NCBI GenBank assembly: GCA_043769275.1
Contig: JAYVJM010000028.1
Coordinates: 1 to 23,306, forward strand
DNA from: JAYVJM01 sp043769275
GTDB lineage: Bacteria > Pseudomonadota > Gammaproteobacteria > Pseudomonadales > UBA7239
DNA: 23,306 nt
Direction: 5' to 3'
Position 1 is the first letter of the stretch; each line of letters opens with the position of its first letter. Made by a program: the position numbers and the translations under genes. Of this stretch, positions 1-7,923 are shown in pieces. A model generated the notes under the pieces. The model was not told where the DNA came from, did no database searches, and was given only the letters and a program-made list of their open reading frames with translations.

Positions 1-36
1 CTCTGCCGTGTAAACCATTTGCTTTCTCGCCTTCAT
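1..36 (-). CDS. Start of an unidentified gene downstream of rpe (partial)
   Basis: An ATG on the minus strand at 36-34 is preceded by a good ribosome binding site (GGAGAG, five bases upstream) and is open for the 12 codons left in the window (MKARKQMVYTAE). It begins 21 bases after the rpe stop codon, so it is probably the next gene of the same transcript. In many gammaproteobacteria gph follows rpe, but these residues do not resemble a typical Gph start and are too few to identify anything. Confidence 0.45.
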   Translation of the reverse strand, partial: MKARKQMVYTAE

Positions 37-57
37 CGAAACTCTCCGCTTTGTATT

Positions 58-744
58 TTATTGGCAAAACGGTGTCCACTTTTTGCAGCATAGGTCACGC
101 ATGCCGTTTATCACAGCGGCATAATCCGACGCGCCAAAAATAGCCGAACCTGCCACAAAGGTATCCGCGCCAGCACGAGCAATCGCTTGGATGTTGTCCA
201 AGGTCACGCCGCCGTCCACTTCTAGGCGAATATCCAAACCGCTGGCATCAATCAGCGCACGCACCTCGCGCAACTTCAACAACGTCTGCGGGATAAAGGG
301 CTGACCGCCAAAGCCTGGGTTGACAGACATCAGCAGCACCATGTCCAGCTTATCTAAAACATAGCGCAAGCAAGCGGGGGATGTGGCGGGGTTCAACACC
401 AAACCGGCTTTGCAGCCGCCGTCGCGTATGAGTTGCAGCGAGCGATCAATGTGTTCGGAAGCCTCTGGATGGAAGGTGATGTAGCTCGCGCCAGCATCAA
501 TAAAGTCGCTGATAAGCCGGTCTACGGGCTTGACCATCAAATGCACATCAATGGGCGCGGTGATGCCGTAACGGCGCAAGGCTGTGCAGACCATCGGCCC
601 GATGGTGAGGTTCGGGACGTAATGATTGTCCATCACGTCGAAATGAATAACGTCTGCACCCGCTGCCAGCACGGCATCCACCTCCGCGCCCAAACGGGCA
701 AAGTCAGCAGAAAGAATAGAAGGGGCAATCCACAGTGTGTGCAT
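58..744 (-). CDS. rpe: Ribulose-phosphate 3-epimerase
   Basis: This cytosolic enzyme interconverts ribulose 5-phosphate and xylulose 5-phosphate in the pentose phosphate pathway. The 228-residue protein has normal family length and shows every hallmark of the TIM barrel. These are the N-terminal IAPSILSADF, the metal and catalytic residues H34 and D36 in HFDVMD, H68 in DVHLMV, the phosphate loop NPGFGGQPF near 142-150, the second catalytic acid D177 in LEVDGGV, and the C-terminal VAGSAIF. It starts at an ATG 54 bases after the stop of pilY1 on the same strand. An unidentified reading frame follows after 21 bases, so it probably shares a transcript with its downstream neighbour. No unusual feature is visible. 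Confidence 0.97.
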   Translation of the reverse strand: MHTLWIAPSILSADFARLGAEVDAVLAAGADVIHFDVMDNHYVPNLTIGPMVCTALRRYGITAPIDVHLMVKPVDRLISDFIDAGASYITFHPEASEHIDRSLQLIRDGGCKAGLVLNPATSPACLRYVLDKLDMVLLMSVNPGFGGQPFIPQTLLKLREVRALIDASGLDIRLEVDGGVTLDNIQAIARAGADTFVAGSAIFGASDYAAVINGMRDLCCKKWTPFCQ

Positions 745-798
745 AAGGCAATCTCAACGGCCGCATCGCCATGTTAACAGCCGCCTACAGCACAAGCA

Positions 799-3700
799 TT
801 ACTGCAACTGTCGCCACGAAGTGCGGCCACCACTTAATGGATCCCTGTCTGCCTCGGCTGAACCTTCTTTCAACGTGGTAATCGGTGGTGCGGCACTGCT
901 GGAGCCCATTACTTTTCTTTCGATCATTTTGCCGCGAGCACCCACTTGTTTCAGTATCTGGGGTGGGCTCCATACTGTGTCGCTTTCTATGCTCATCACA
1001 ACAGCATCCTTGTCATCAACCTCACCGTCACCGTTGGTATCGAACACCGCTTTCCCGAGGCTGCCTCCCGTAAAGGCATTGATTTCAAACAGCGCGCTTT
1101 TGCTGCTATCGGTACAAGGGTCTGCGCCGGTTTTTGGGGTTATCGTGACAAAAATGAGGCGATCACCATGGACAATGGGCGCAGTAATGACCCGCTCACC
1201 CGCACCAGCTACGAGGCCATCTTTCGTTAAATCCAAATACCAACCCCTCCAATTCGTGTAATTTGTTTCGATACTGCTGCCTATGCGGTACGTTGTGCCC
1301 GCATCGGTCGTTCTGGTGTCTATTGTCTGCCGCCCCATCTGCGAGCGCGTCATCGTGGTGCCATTATCGAACAGGCCGTATACGGTATTGAGTAGTGGCC
1401 CGCCATCAATGGGCGGATAAGTGTTATCGCTGGTTTCAAAGTATTTCCCTGTACCAAAAAACACTAGCGTGTCACCGCCACGATCTTTCAGTGCGATGCC
1501 GCCGGTAATCGGCTGAGGCTTGTTATTGCCATTGATATCTGTGGCCGTAAACAATGGGAGCGGCGCGGCCACCGTGCCAAATGCTGTTTGCCAATTGCTG
1601 GTGCTGCTATCGCTGACATCAAACTTCCAGATATTGCCGAGCAAATCACCGCCATACACCGTCTGTACGGTTTTACCATCGGCACCCCCCAGCTTTACCT
1701 GCACACTGGACATGCCATTGGGGTTTGTAGCGCTGCCTGCTTTGGTGTCAATTTGTTTGAGCACCGCGCCGTCGCTGAGCCGTAGAATAAAAAGCTGGGC
1801 TTTATCGCCACCGCTATCGTAGCCATTGCCGACAATGGCTGCCCAATCACCGTTGGCCATGCGCCCGATCACCGGCTTGCTGAAGGTATAGCCGAGGCTG
1901 TTGTTCGTACTGGTGGCATCTACCGAATCATCATCTGCGCCGCGCTCCCATAGCACATCTCCTCCACTGTAAATACTGGTGGGGCTGGCCTCTAAGGCAT
2001 AGAGAAAGCGCCCGCCAAAGCCGGCACCACCCACCACCACCGTGTGCCAAGCACCGGCCCAATAGGCATCGCCTACCGTCGGCGAGCCGTCCACAAACAA
2101 ACGGTGCGGATTAGAAGACTTGCCATAATCACTTTGGGCAAACTGGAAAAGTTTATCGACGGCACCCGTGGTTTCCACGCCGGTATCCATTACGCCGTTG
2201 TTGTTGGTATCAGTAAAATCACGAAATACCCCATTGGGAATGTAGTGAACCAACATTTCCCCCTGCCCTGCATCGCTGGCATCCACGCCATGCAGCATGG
2301 CACCAGCACCAAACCAAAGCATCGGCTTGCGGGCTGTTTTGGATGTAACAAATGCGGCATAACGACTGCCTTCCGCGCCCGACAAGACACCATAACCCTC
2401 ATCCGTTGCCCCCATATACTGGGCCGATGCGTTGAGGGTGTCACCCAACATGCCGTTATCGCGGTTACGCAAGCCGGCTACGGCGTTGCCTAGCAGCCAA
2501 TCCACCACATCGGTACGATTGTGCAATGCAGCCTTCTGCGTCGCATCGAGCGATGCCCAATCGAAAAACGAGCCTTTTTTCGCAGGGTTCCACGTCAATG
2601 TACTCGCCGTCACATCACCTTCCGCCCAGTTGCTAACCCATACAGGTGCTGTGGTGTCAACAACGCCCGTGCCTGTATTCAGCTTGTAGGCCGTTAAGCT
2701 GCCGCTCCAGTCGTTTGTCTGAAAGCGTGTTTGGTAAATACGGTTATTGGCACTGAGGTCAGATGTGCTGGCCGACACGGTCGACATACTGAGGCTTTGT
2801 CCTATGATTTTGGCGAGCGCATCCGTCAGTGCGCTGTCCAGTTCCGCTCCGGAGCTTGTTATATAGGACTTTCCAGGCCCTGTACTGAAGGCGTGCGTGC
2901 CGGTGCCCGCGTCGGTAATGGGGATGCCGACAGGCGGCACAGCCAGCGCATTGTTTCTGGACGTGGCCAATGCAAAATGGTCGCCATCCAGACGAATGGT
3001 GAAATACAAACCGGGTGTGTTGTTATCGGCATCTGCTGTGTGCGCTGGCAAATCGCCGGTCGTGGTTTGCAACAGGCCGGTGGTTTTTGTCGTGCTGCTG
3101 CTGCTGTAGATTCCTATGCCGGTTTTTGTGATGACTTCATACATAACAGGGTCGCCTGTCTTGAGGCCGTGTCCGCTGATCTTAATGGAGCCATTGGGCA
3201 GGGTTGTGCTCTTTATCGCGATGTCTGCAGCGGGCACCTGCACGCGATTAACCAGTGGAGTCATGCGCAGCAAATCATTACTGGCTCCAAAACCGATGGT
3301 GTAAACGCCGCGGATGTTCTGTGTTTTATTGGCTCCATTGTTAGTTGGATCGTCCCAGCTAACCCCAGCCCCATCCACTCCGCCTGTTTTGTAATCTGTT
3401 TTGAAACCAGTTTCAGCCAGATCATCCAATAAGCTCTCGCCAGAGAAGGCCGAATCGTCTGCGCCATCCGAATCGTAGAGATAGCCCTCATAGAAATCGC
3501 TGGCTGGATCGCCGTCGGTTAATACAATGACGTTATTTTGTTGACAACTGTACTTAATGGGTGAGGCAGCACCCGCAAAAATGTCGTTTATAGTGGACTG
3601 TGTGCGAGCTAAAGGCGTGATATTCGTTATTGCTTTATACACTGTGTTGACCTCATTCGTCAGCGCAGCAATGTGAGCGTCATCTCCTGCAGCACAGGGC

Positions 3701-4605
3701 ACTGTGCAGATGGTGCTCGTCGATCTGCTCGTGTCCCACAGTCGACACAAGCCTATATTCAGTGCCGATGCTTGGGTTGTTACTAGCTTATTCACTACCG
3801 TGCGCATCGTCTGCATTCGATTGATGCGTGAGACAAATGGGCTGGTGCTCATATTAAACACCAACCGGTTGGCAGCGGTGGCGCCTGACACTGCCGGGGA
3901 AAGCAGCTCATTGCGAGTGCCGTCCATAAATGTTTGGTTGAGTAAAAAATTGAAATACCTAGAGGATAGGTCTGTTCTACTGCCGTCTGCGTTGGAACCG
4001 ACCGGATAACCGGCTGCATTGGGGAGCATGGTACTGCCAACTATAGCGGTATTTGCATTCGGAACCCGTCCTACACAGGCATTGACCGTGCGGTGTGTCT
4101 GACTACCCCCTGTCACGGTATAACCGTCCTTCGGATCAGGGTGGGCTGCGTTATTGGTCATGGCAGCACCCGTACCCGTGCCAATGATGCCGGTGCTGGG
4201 GTCGCACGGAACACCTGCGTGCTGAATATATCCGTCGACAGGACCGTCGAAGATATTCATAGAATATGTGCTTGCTGTCAGGCAGACCTTGCGCGTACTG
4301 TCGTAGCTTAAACACATGAACCAATCGTCGTGATATTTCTGTGCAAGGGCACTGCCGCTGGGCGCATTGATGTAGTCAGAAAAAGCTTGGCTGGGGGCTA
4401 GGTTGCTCATGGATGAGGAGTCGTCCAACATCAGCACCACATTAGGTTTCACCCCAACAGACTGAAGCAACGGGGAGCTGGCGTAGTTCCACTCTGCCAA
4501 AACTGGCACCGCTTGTGCCAAAAGTGCCAAAAACCCCAGCAAATAAACGGGCTTCAGCCAGAGAAGTGCCTTATATGCCGCTGCTTTATCTTGGAGTTCC
4601 AACAT
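799..4605 (-). CDS. pilY1: PilY1-type pilus-tip adhesin / biogenesis protein
   Basis: This is a large exported protein (1268 residues) of the PilY1 family. Family members sit at the tip of type IV pili and control extension, adhesion and surface sensing. The ATG at 4605 is chosen because AAGGAAAGG precedes it; the frame also stays open upstream to a TTG at 4626. A signal peptide ending LAQAVPVLA covers about residues 1-37. A von Willebrand A domain follows, with the MIDAS motif DDSSS at 61-65 and a later VIVLTDGDP strand. The C-terminal half (about 660-1110) is the PilY1 beta-propeller, with motifs such as DGSPTVGDAYW and GGDLLGNIWKFD. Two calcium-loop-like segments are visible, DTNNNGVMD at 799-807 and DTNGDGEVDDKD at 1189-1200. 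The vWA domain carries an unusual insertion around residues 454-576. It lies between gltS and rpe without the usual fimT/pilV/pilW/pilX minor pilin neighbours. Confidence 0.9.
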   Translation of the reverse strand: MLELQDKAAAYKALLWLKPVYLLGFLALLAQAVPVLAEWNYASSPLLQSVGVKPNVVLMLDDSSSMSNLAPSQAFSDYINAPSGSALAQKYHDDWFMCLSYDSTRKVCLTASTYSMNIFDGPVDGYIQHAGVPCDPSTGIIGTGTGAAMTNNAAHPDPKDGYTVTGGSQTHRTVNACVGRVPNANTAIVGSTMLPNAAGYPVGSNADGSRTDLSSRYFNFLLNQTFMDGTRNELLSPAVSGATAANRLVFNMSTSPFVSRINRMQTMRTVVNKLVTTQASALNIGLCRLWDTSRSTSTICTVPCAAGDDAHIAALTNEVNTVYKAITNITPLARTQSTINDIFAGAASPIKYSCQQNNVIVLTDGDPASDFYEGYLYDSDGADDSAFSGESLLDDLAETGFKTDYKTGGVDGAGVSWDDPTNNGANKTQNIRGVYTIGFGASNDLLRMTPLVNRVQVPAADIAIKSTTLPNGSIKISGHGLKTGDPVMYEVITKTGIGIYSSSSTTKTTGLLQTTTGDLPAHTADADNNTPGLYFTIRLDGDHFALATSRNNALAVPPVGIPITDAGTGTHAFSTGPGKSYITSSGAELDSALTDALAKIIGQSLSMSTVSASTSDLSANNRIYQTRFQTNDWSGSLTAYKLNTGTGVVDTTAPVWVSNWAEGDVTASTLTWNPAKKGSFFDWASLDATQKAALHNRTDVVDWLLGNAVAGLRNRDNGMLGDTLNASAQYMGATDEGYGVLSGAEGSRYAAFVTSKTARKPMLWFGAGAMLHGVDASDAGQGEMLVHYIPNGVFRDFTDTNNNGVMDTGVETTGAVDKLFQFAQSDYGKSSNPHRLFVDGSPTVGDAYWAGAWHTVVVGGAGFGGRFLYALEASPTSIYSGGDVLWERGADDDSVDATSTNNSLGYTFSKPVIGRMANGDWAAIVGNGYDSGGDKAQLFILRLSDGAVLKQIDTKAGSATNPNGMSSVQVKLGGADGKTVQTVYGGDLLGNIWKFDVSDSSTSNWQTAFGTVAAPLPLFTATDINGNNKPQPITGGIALKDRGGDTLVFFGTGKYFETSDNTYPPIDGGPLLNTVYGLFDNGTTMTRSQMGRQTIDTRTTDAGTTYRIGSSIETNYTNWRGWYLDLTKDGLVAGAGERVITAPIVHGDRLIFVTITPKTGADPCTDSSKSALFEINAFTGGSLGKAVFDTNGDGEVDDKDAVVMSIESDTVWSPPQILKQVGARGKMIERKVMGSSSAAPPITTLKEGSAEADRDPLSGGRTSWRQLQ

Positions 4606-4693
4606 ATGCCTTTCCTTTTTCGCCAATAGCTACACGCGCCCGCATCCTGCAGGAGCTCCTTGAGTGTAGTTGAGCGCGGCAGATTTATTGCGG

Positions 4694-5899
4694 CTACCCA
4701 CCCAGCACGGGCAGCAGCAAAAAAAGCTTGATAACAATGGCGTTGGCAATATCAATAAAAAATGCACCGACCATTGGCACAATTAAAAAGGCGATGTGTG
4801 AGGGGCCAAAGCGCGTAGTAATGGCTTGCATATTGGCAATAGCAGTTGGGGTGGCACCCAGACCAAAACCACAATGCCCTGCGGCGATCACAGCGGCATC
4901 GTAGTTTTTCCCCATGACAGGAAAGGTGACAAACGTAGCGAATAACGCCATGGTTAAGGCTTGCAGGCTTAAAATCACCAGCATCGGCACAGCGAGCGCC
5001 GCCAACTCCCACAGCGCCAATGTCATCAGCGCCAACGCCAGAAACAACGACAAGCTGATATTGCCCAGCAGTGATACCGCGCGCACTTCCACATGATAAA
5101 AATCCACGCGCGCCAAGGCATTGCGCAAAATCGTGCCCACAAATAAGACGCACACAAACGTTGGCATGGACGCAAAAGTGTCCGACAGCGCGTTGGCTAT
5201 GGTTTGCCCCACACTCAAGCAAATGGCGTACATCGCAATGGTTTCAATCAAGATGGACGACGTGATCAGCCGAGGTGTCTCCGGCCGCTCAGAGCTCAAT
5301 ACCTGCTCATCTGTTTCTATTTCAGACTTTTTGATTTTGGAGAGCAGGTGATGGGCAACAGGCCCCCCGATCAAGCCTCCAAGAACAAGGCCAAAAGTGG
5401 CGCAGGCCATGGCAACTTCGGTGGCACCGTTAAAGCCATATTGGTCGGTAAAGACCTTGCCCCAAGCGACACCCGTACCATGCCCGCCAGACAAGGTAAC
5501 CGAGCCAGCCAGCAGCCCCATCAAGGGGTTGATGCCCAGTGCGTGGGCAACCGCAACACCCAAGGTGTTTTGCACAATCAACAGCGCCACAACAACAGAA
5601 ACAAAAATACCGAGCTTCTTGCCGCCGCGTCGCAGGCTGGCAATATCCGCATTTAGCCCAATGGACGCGAAAAAAGTTAGCATTAGCAATGACTGCATGG
5701 TGCTGGACTCAAAATCCACCCGAATTCCAGCAAACTGCCGTAAAACCAGCAAAAAAACAGCCACAACCAGCCCGCCAACCACCGGCTCTGGAATGCTGTA
5801 CTCTTTTAAAAAAGCGATGCGTTGAATTAAAAACCGCCCCAACAAAAGCACAAGAGAGGCCAGAAATATGGTGAAGTACAGATTTACATGCCAACTCAT
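4694..5899 (-). CDS. gltS: Sodium/glutamate symporter GltS
   Basis: This inner-membrane carrier imports glutamate together with sodium. The protein is 401 residues from the ATG at 5899, the same length as E. coli GltS, with about ten hydrophobic segments. Each half carries a glycine-rich loop typical of the ESS family: SVTLSGGHGTG near the middle of the first half and AAGHCGFGLGATPTAIANM in the second. A short charged cytoplasmic link (KIKKSEIETDEQVLSSERPE) separates the halves. The start is preceded by GAGGATGA; a GTG one codon upstream is the alternative. pilY1 follows 88 bases downstream on the same strand, but no functional tie is evident. The upstream gap to the acyl-CoA dehydrogenase stop is about 160 bases and probably holds its promoter, although no clear boxes were seen. 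Confidence 0.95.
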   Translation of the reverse strand: MSWHVNLYFTIFLASLVLLLGRFLIQRIAFLKEYSIPEPVVGGLVVAVFLLVLRQFAGIRVDFESSTMQSLLMLTFFASIGLNADIASLRRGGKKLGIFVSVVVALLIVQNTLGVAVAHALGINPLMGLLAGSVTLSGGHGTGVAWGKVFTDQYGFNGATEVAMACATFGLVLGGLIGGPVAHHLLSKIKKSEIETDEQVLSSERPETPRLITSSILIETIAMYAICLSVGQTIANALSDTFASMPTFVCVLFVGTILRNALARVDFYHVEVRAVSLLGNISLSLFLALALMTLALWELAALAVPMLVILSLQALTMALFATFVTFPVMGKNYDAAVIAAGHCGFGLGATPTAIANMQAITTRFGPSHIAFLIVPMVGAFFIDIANAIVIKLFLLLPVLGG

Positions 5900-6059
5900 C
5901 ACTCATCCTCAATCTCAATCTCAATAACGCCATTAAAGTAAAAACCTTTGTTGCCTAATACAATCTTCGATATACGCGAAAAGCCGCCTGTGCAGCACGC
6001 CTTTTGACGAGATCAGGGCAAAGTACTGTTAGCTGAATTTCTAGCATTACGACCGTTGA

Positions 6060-7811
6060 TTAAAACTTCTCGGTGGGCAAGTCCATCACGATGTCTGCCC
6101 CACTGCGAATCACGGCATCCAAAGCATAAATTTGCGGCAGCAGCCGCGCAAAATAAAAGCGCCCAACCACATGCTCATCGGTATGTGTTAGGTTCGCTGC
6201 GAGCATTTTCAGCCACAACCAAGCGTAAGCCGTGTAACCAAAAATGTGCAGATAATCGCACGCCGCGCTGCCGCACAGATCGTCGTCACGCGGGTTTTGT
6301 TTCACGAGCCAGAGCGTCAATTCACGCAACAGCGAGCAGGCTTTTATGACGGCGCCCTCTTCTGAGGCAAAGGCTTGACCTTGCTGCGAAACGTCTTGTT
6401 CTATTTCCAGCAGGAAATCGTTCAGCCATGCACCATCGTTGGCCAGCACTTTGCGTTTGAGTAAATCTTGTGCCTGTATGCCGTTGGTGCCTTCGTAAAT
6501 TTGCGCGATACGTGCATCGCGCACCAGTTGCTCTTGCCCCCATTCGCGGATGTAGCCGTGACCACCCAACACTTGCTGGCCAAGCACGCAAGCATCAAAA
6601 CCCTTGTCGGTCATAAAAGCTTTGGCCAACGGTGTAAGCAACGCCACGCGCTGGGCAGCGGCAGCTTGCGTGTTGGCATCAGGGTGATGGTTGGCAGTAT
6701 CCAACTGCAAACCAACGTACACAGCAAAAGCGCGCCCCGCTTCGTTGTAGGCACGTTGTGTGAGCAGCATACGCCGCACATCGGCATGCTCAATAATGGG
6801 GTCTGCTATGCCCGTTTTGTTGACCGCGCCATGTGCTGCGCGCCCCTGCAAACGCTCTTTGGCATAGCGTACAGCGCACTGGTACGACATTTCGCCACAG
6901 CCAATGCCCTGTAAGCCGATAGACAAGCGCTCGTAATTCATCATGGTAAACATCGCGTTTAGTCCCTGATGCGGCTCACCTACCAGCCAGCCGCTCGCGC
7001 CGTCAAAATTCATAACGCAGGTGGCAGACGCTTTGATACCCATTTTGTGTTCGATAGAGCCGCAAGACACGGCGTTACGCACACCTAAACCGCCGTCGGC
7101 GTTAAGCAGAATTTTCGGCACCAAAAACAGCGAAATGCCTTTGGGCCCTGCCGGCGCGTTAGGCAAGCGCGCTAGTACAAGATGCACAATGTTGGATGTC
7201 AGGTCATGCTCGCCGCCGGTGATAAAAATCTTGGTGCCGCTGATGTTGTAACTGCCGTCGGCTTGCGGCTCGGCTTTCGTTTTCAAAATACCCAAATCAG
7301 AACCTGCATGCGGCTCCGTCAAACACATAGAAGCAGCCCATTCGCCGCTATAAAGTTTGGGCAGCCAACGTTGTTTCAACGTGTCGCTGGCGTGCGCGTT
7401 AATTGCCATGGCTGCACCAGCGGTCAGCACCACATAAAGCGTGAAGGAATTATTGGCGCTGTAGAGCATTTCCTCAAACAGTACCGTGAGCATTTTCGGC
7501 AAGCCTTGGCCGCCGTAGTGCGGGTCGCCGCCTAGGCTTGTCCAACCGCCCTTCATCATGACCGCGTAGGCTTCTTTAAAGCCTTTTGGGGTTGTAACTG
7601 CGCCGTCTTTTATTTGCGCGCCGTCTTCATCACCGCTGCGATTGAGCGGGTACAGCACCTCAGCGGCGATGCGCGCACCTTCGTCCAAAATAGCATCGAC
7701 GGTGTCGGCATCAATTGCGCTGAAGGCGGGCATTTGCGCCCAATGCCGCTGGGCGTGGAAAACATCACTCAAAAGAAAACGCATGTGCTGCAACGGGGCT
7801 ATGTAAGACAT
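6060..7811 (-). CDS. Acyl-CoA dehydrogenase (FadE/DmdC-like), paralogue 1
   Basis: This FAD-dependent flavoprotein introduces the alpha,beta double bond into an acyl-CoA, the first step of beta-oxidation. At 583 residues it belongs to the longer bacterial class with an extra C-terminal helical domain, which includes FadE-like enzymes and the methylmercaptopropionyl-CoA dehydrogenase DmdC. Visible motifs are the middle-domain MCLTEPHAGSDLG, KIFITGGEHD, the CoA/FAD region around GGHGYIREWG, and the catalytic base E440 in IYEGTNGIQ. Substrate chain length cannot be read from the sequence. The ATG at 7811 has AAAGG six bases upstream. The gene follows a closely related paralogue on the same strand after 112 bases that contain a dispersed palindromic repeat. 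The two probably arose by tandem duplication and may be co-transcribed. Confidence 0.93.
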   Translation of the reverse strand: MSYIAPLQHMRFLLSDVFHAQRHWAQMPAFSAIDADTVDAILDEGARIAAEVLYPLNRSGDEDGAQIKDGAVTTPKGFKEAYAVMMKGGWTSLGGDPHYGGQGLPKMLTVLFEEMLYSANNSFTLYVVLTAGAAMAINAHASDTLKQRWLPKLYSGEWAASMCLTEPHAGSDLGILKTKAEPQADGSYNISGTKIFITGGEHDLTSNIVHLVLARLPNAPAGPKGISLFLVPKILLNADGGLGVRNAVSCGSIEHKMGIKASATCVMNFDGASGWLVGEPHQGLNAMFTMMNYERLSIGLQGIGCGEMSYQCAVRYAKERLQGRAAHGAVNKTGIADPIIEHADVRRMLLTQRAYNEAGRAFAVYVGLQLDTANHHPDANTQAAAAQRVALLTPLAKAFMTDKGFDACVLGQQVLGGHGYIREWGQEQLVRDARIAQIYEGTNGIQAQDLLKRKVLANDGAWLNDFLLEIEQDVSQQGQAFASEEGAVIKACSLLRELTLWLVKQNPRDDDLCGSAACDYLHIFGYTAYAWLWLKMLAANLTHTDEHVVGRFYFARLLPQIYALDAVIRSGADIVMDLPTEKF

Positions 7812-7844
7812 AAAAAACCTTTAACGTGCATGAAATAACGTTTT

Positions 7845-7902
7845 CCGTTCGCGGTAAACCTGTCGAACCACAACAACCCTTCGACAGGCTCGGGGTAAAC
7901 GG
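7845..7902. repeat. Dispersed palindromic repeat, copy 1
   Basis: Two 23-base arms (7845-7867 and 7880-7902) form an imperfect inverted repeat with the core TGTCGAA/TTCGACA and the outer ends CCGTT/AACGG. It belongs to the widespread class of TTCGACAGGCTC-type intergenic repeats found in many proteobacteria. Here it sits between the two acyl-CoA dehydrogenase genes and could form an mRNA hairpin that tunes or ends read-through. Confidence 0.8.
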
Positions 7903-7923
7903 ATTAAATGCGTAGCGTCTGTT

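Noticed and set aside
2731..3432. Plus-strand open frame of 233 codons inside pilY1
   Set aside because: It is antisense to a conserved coding region with no recognisable motifs; explained by the codon use of the real gene.
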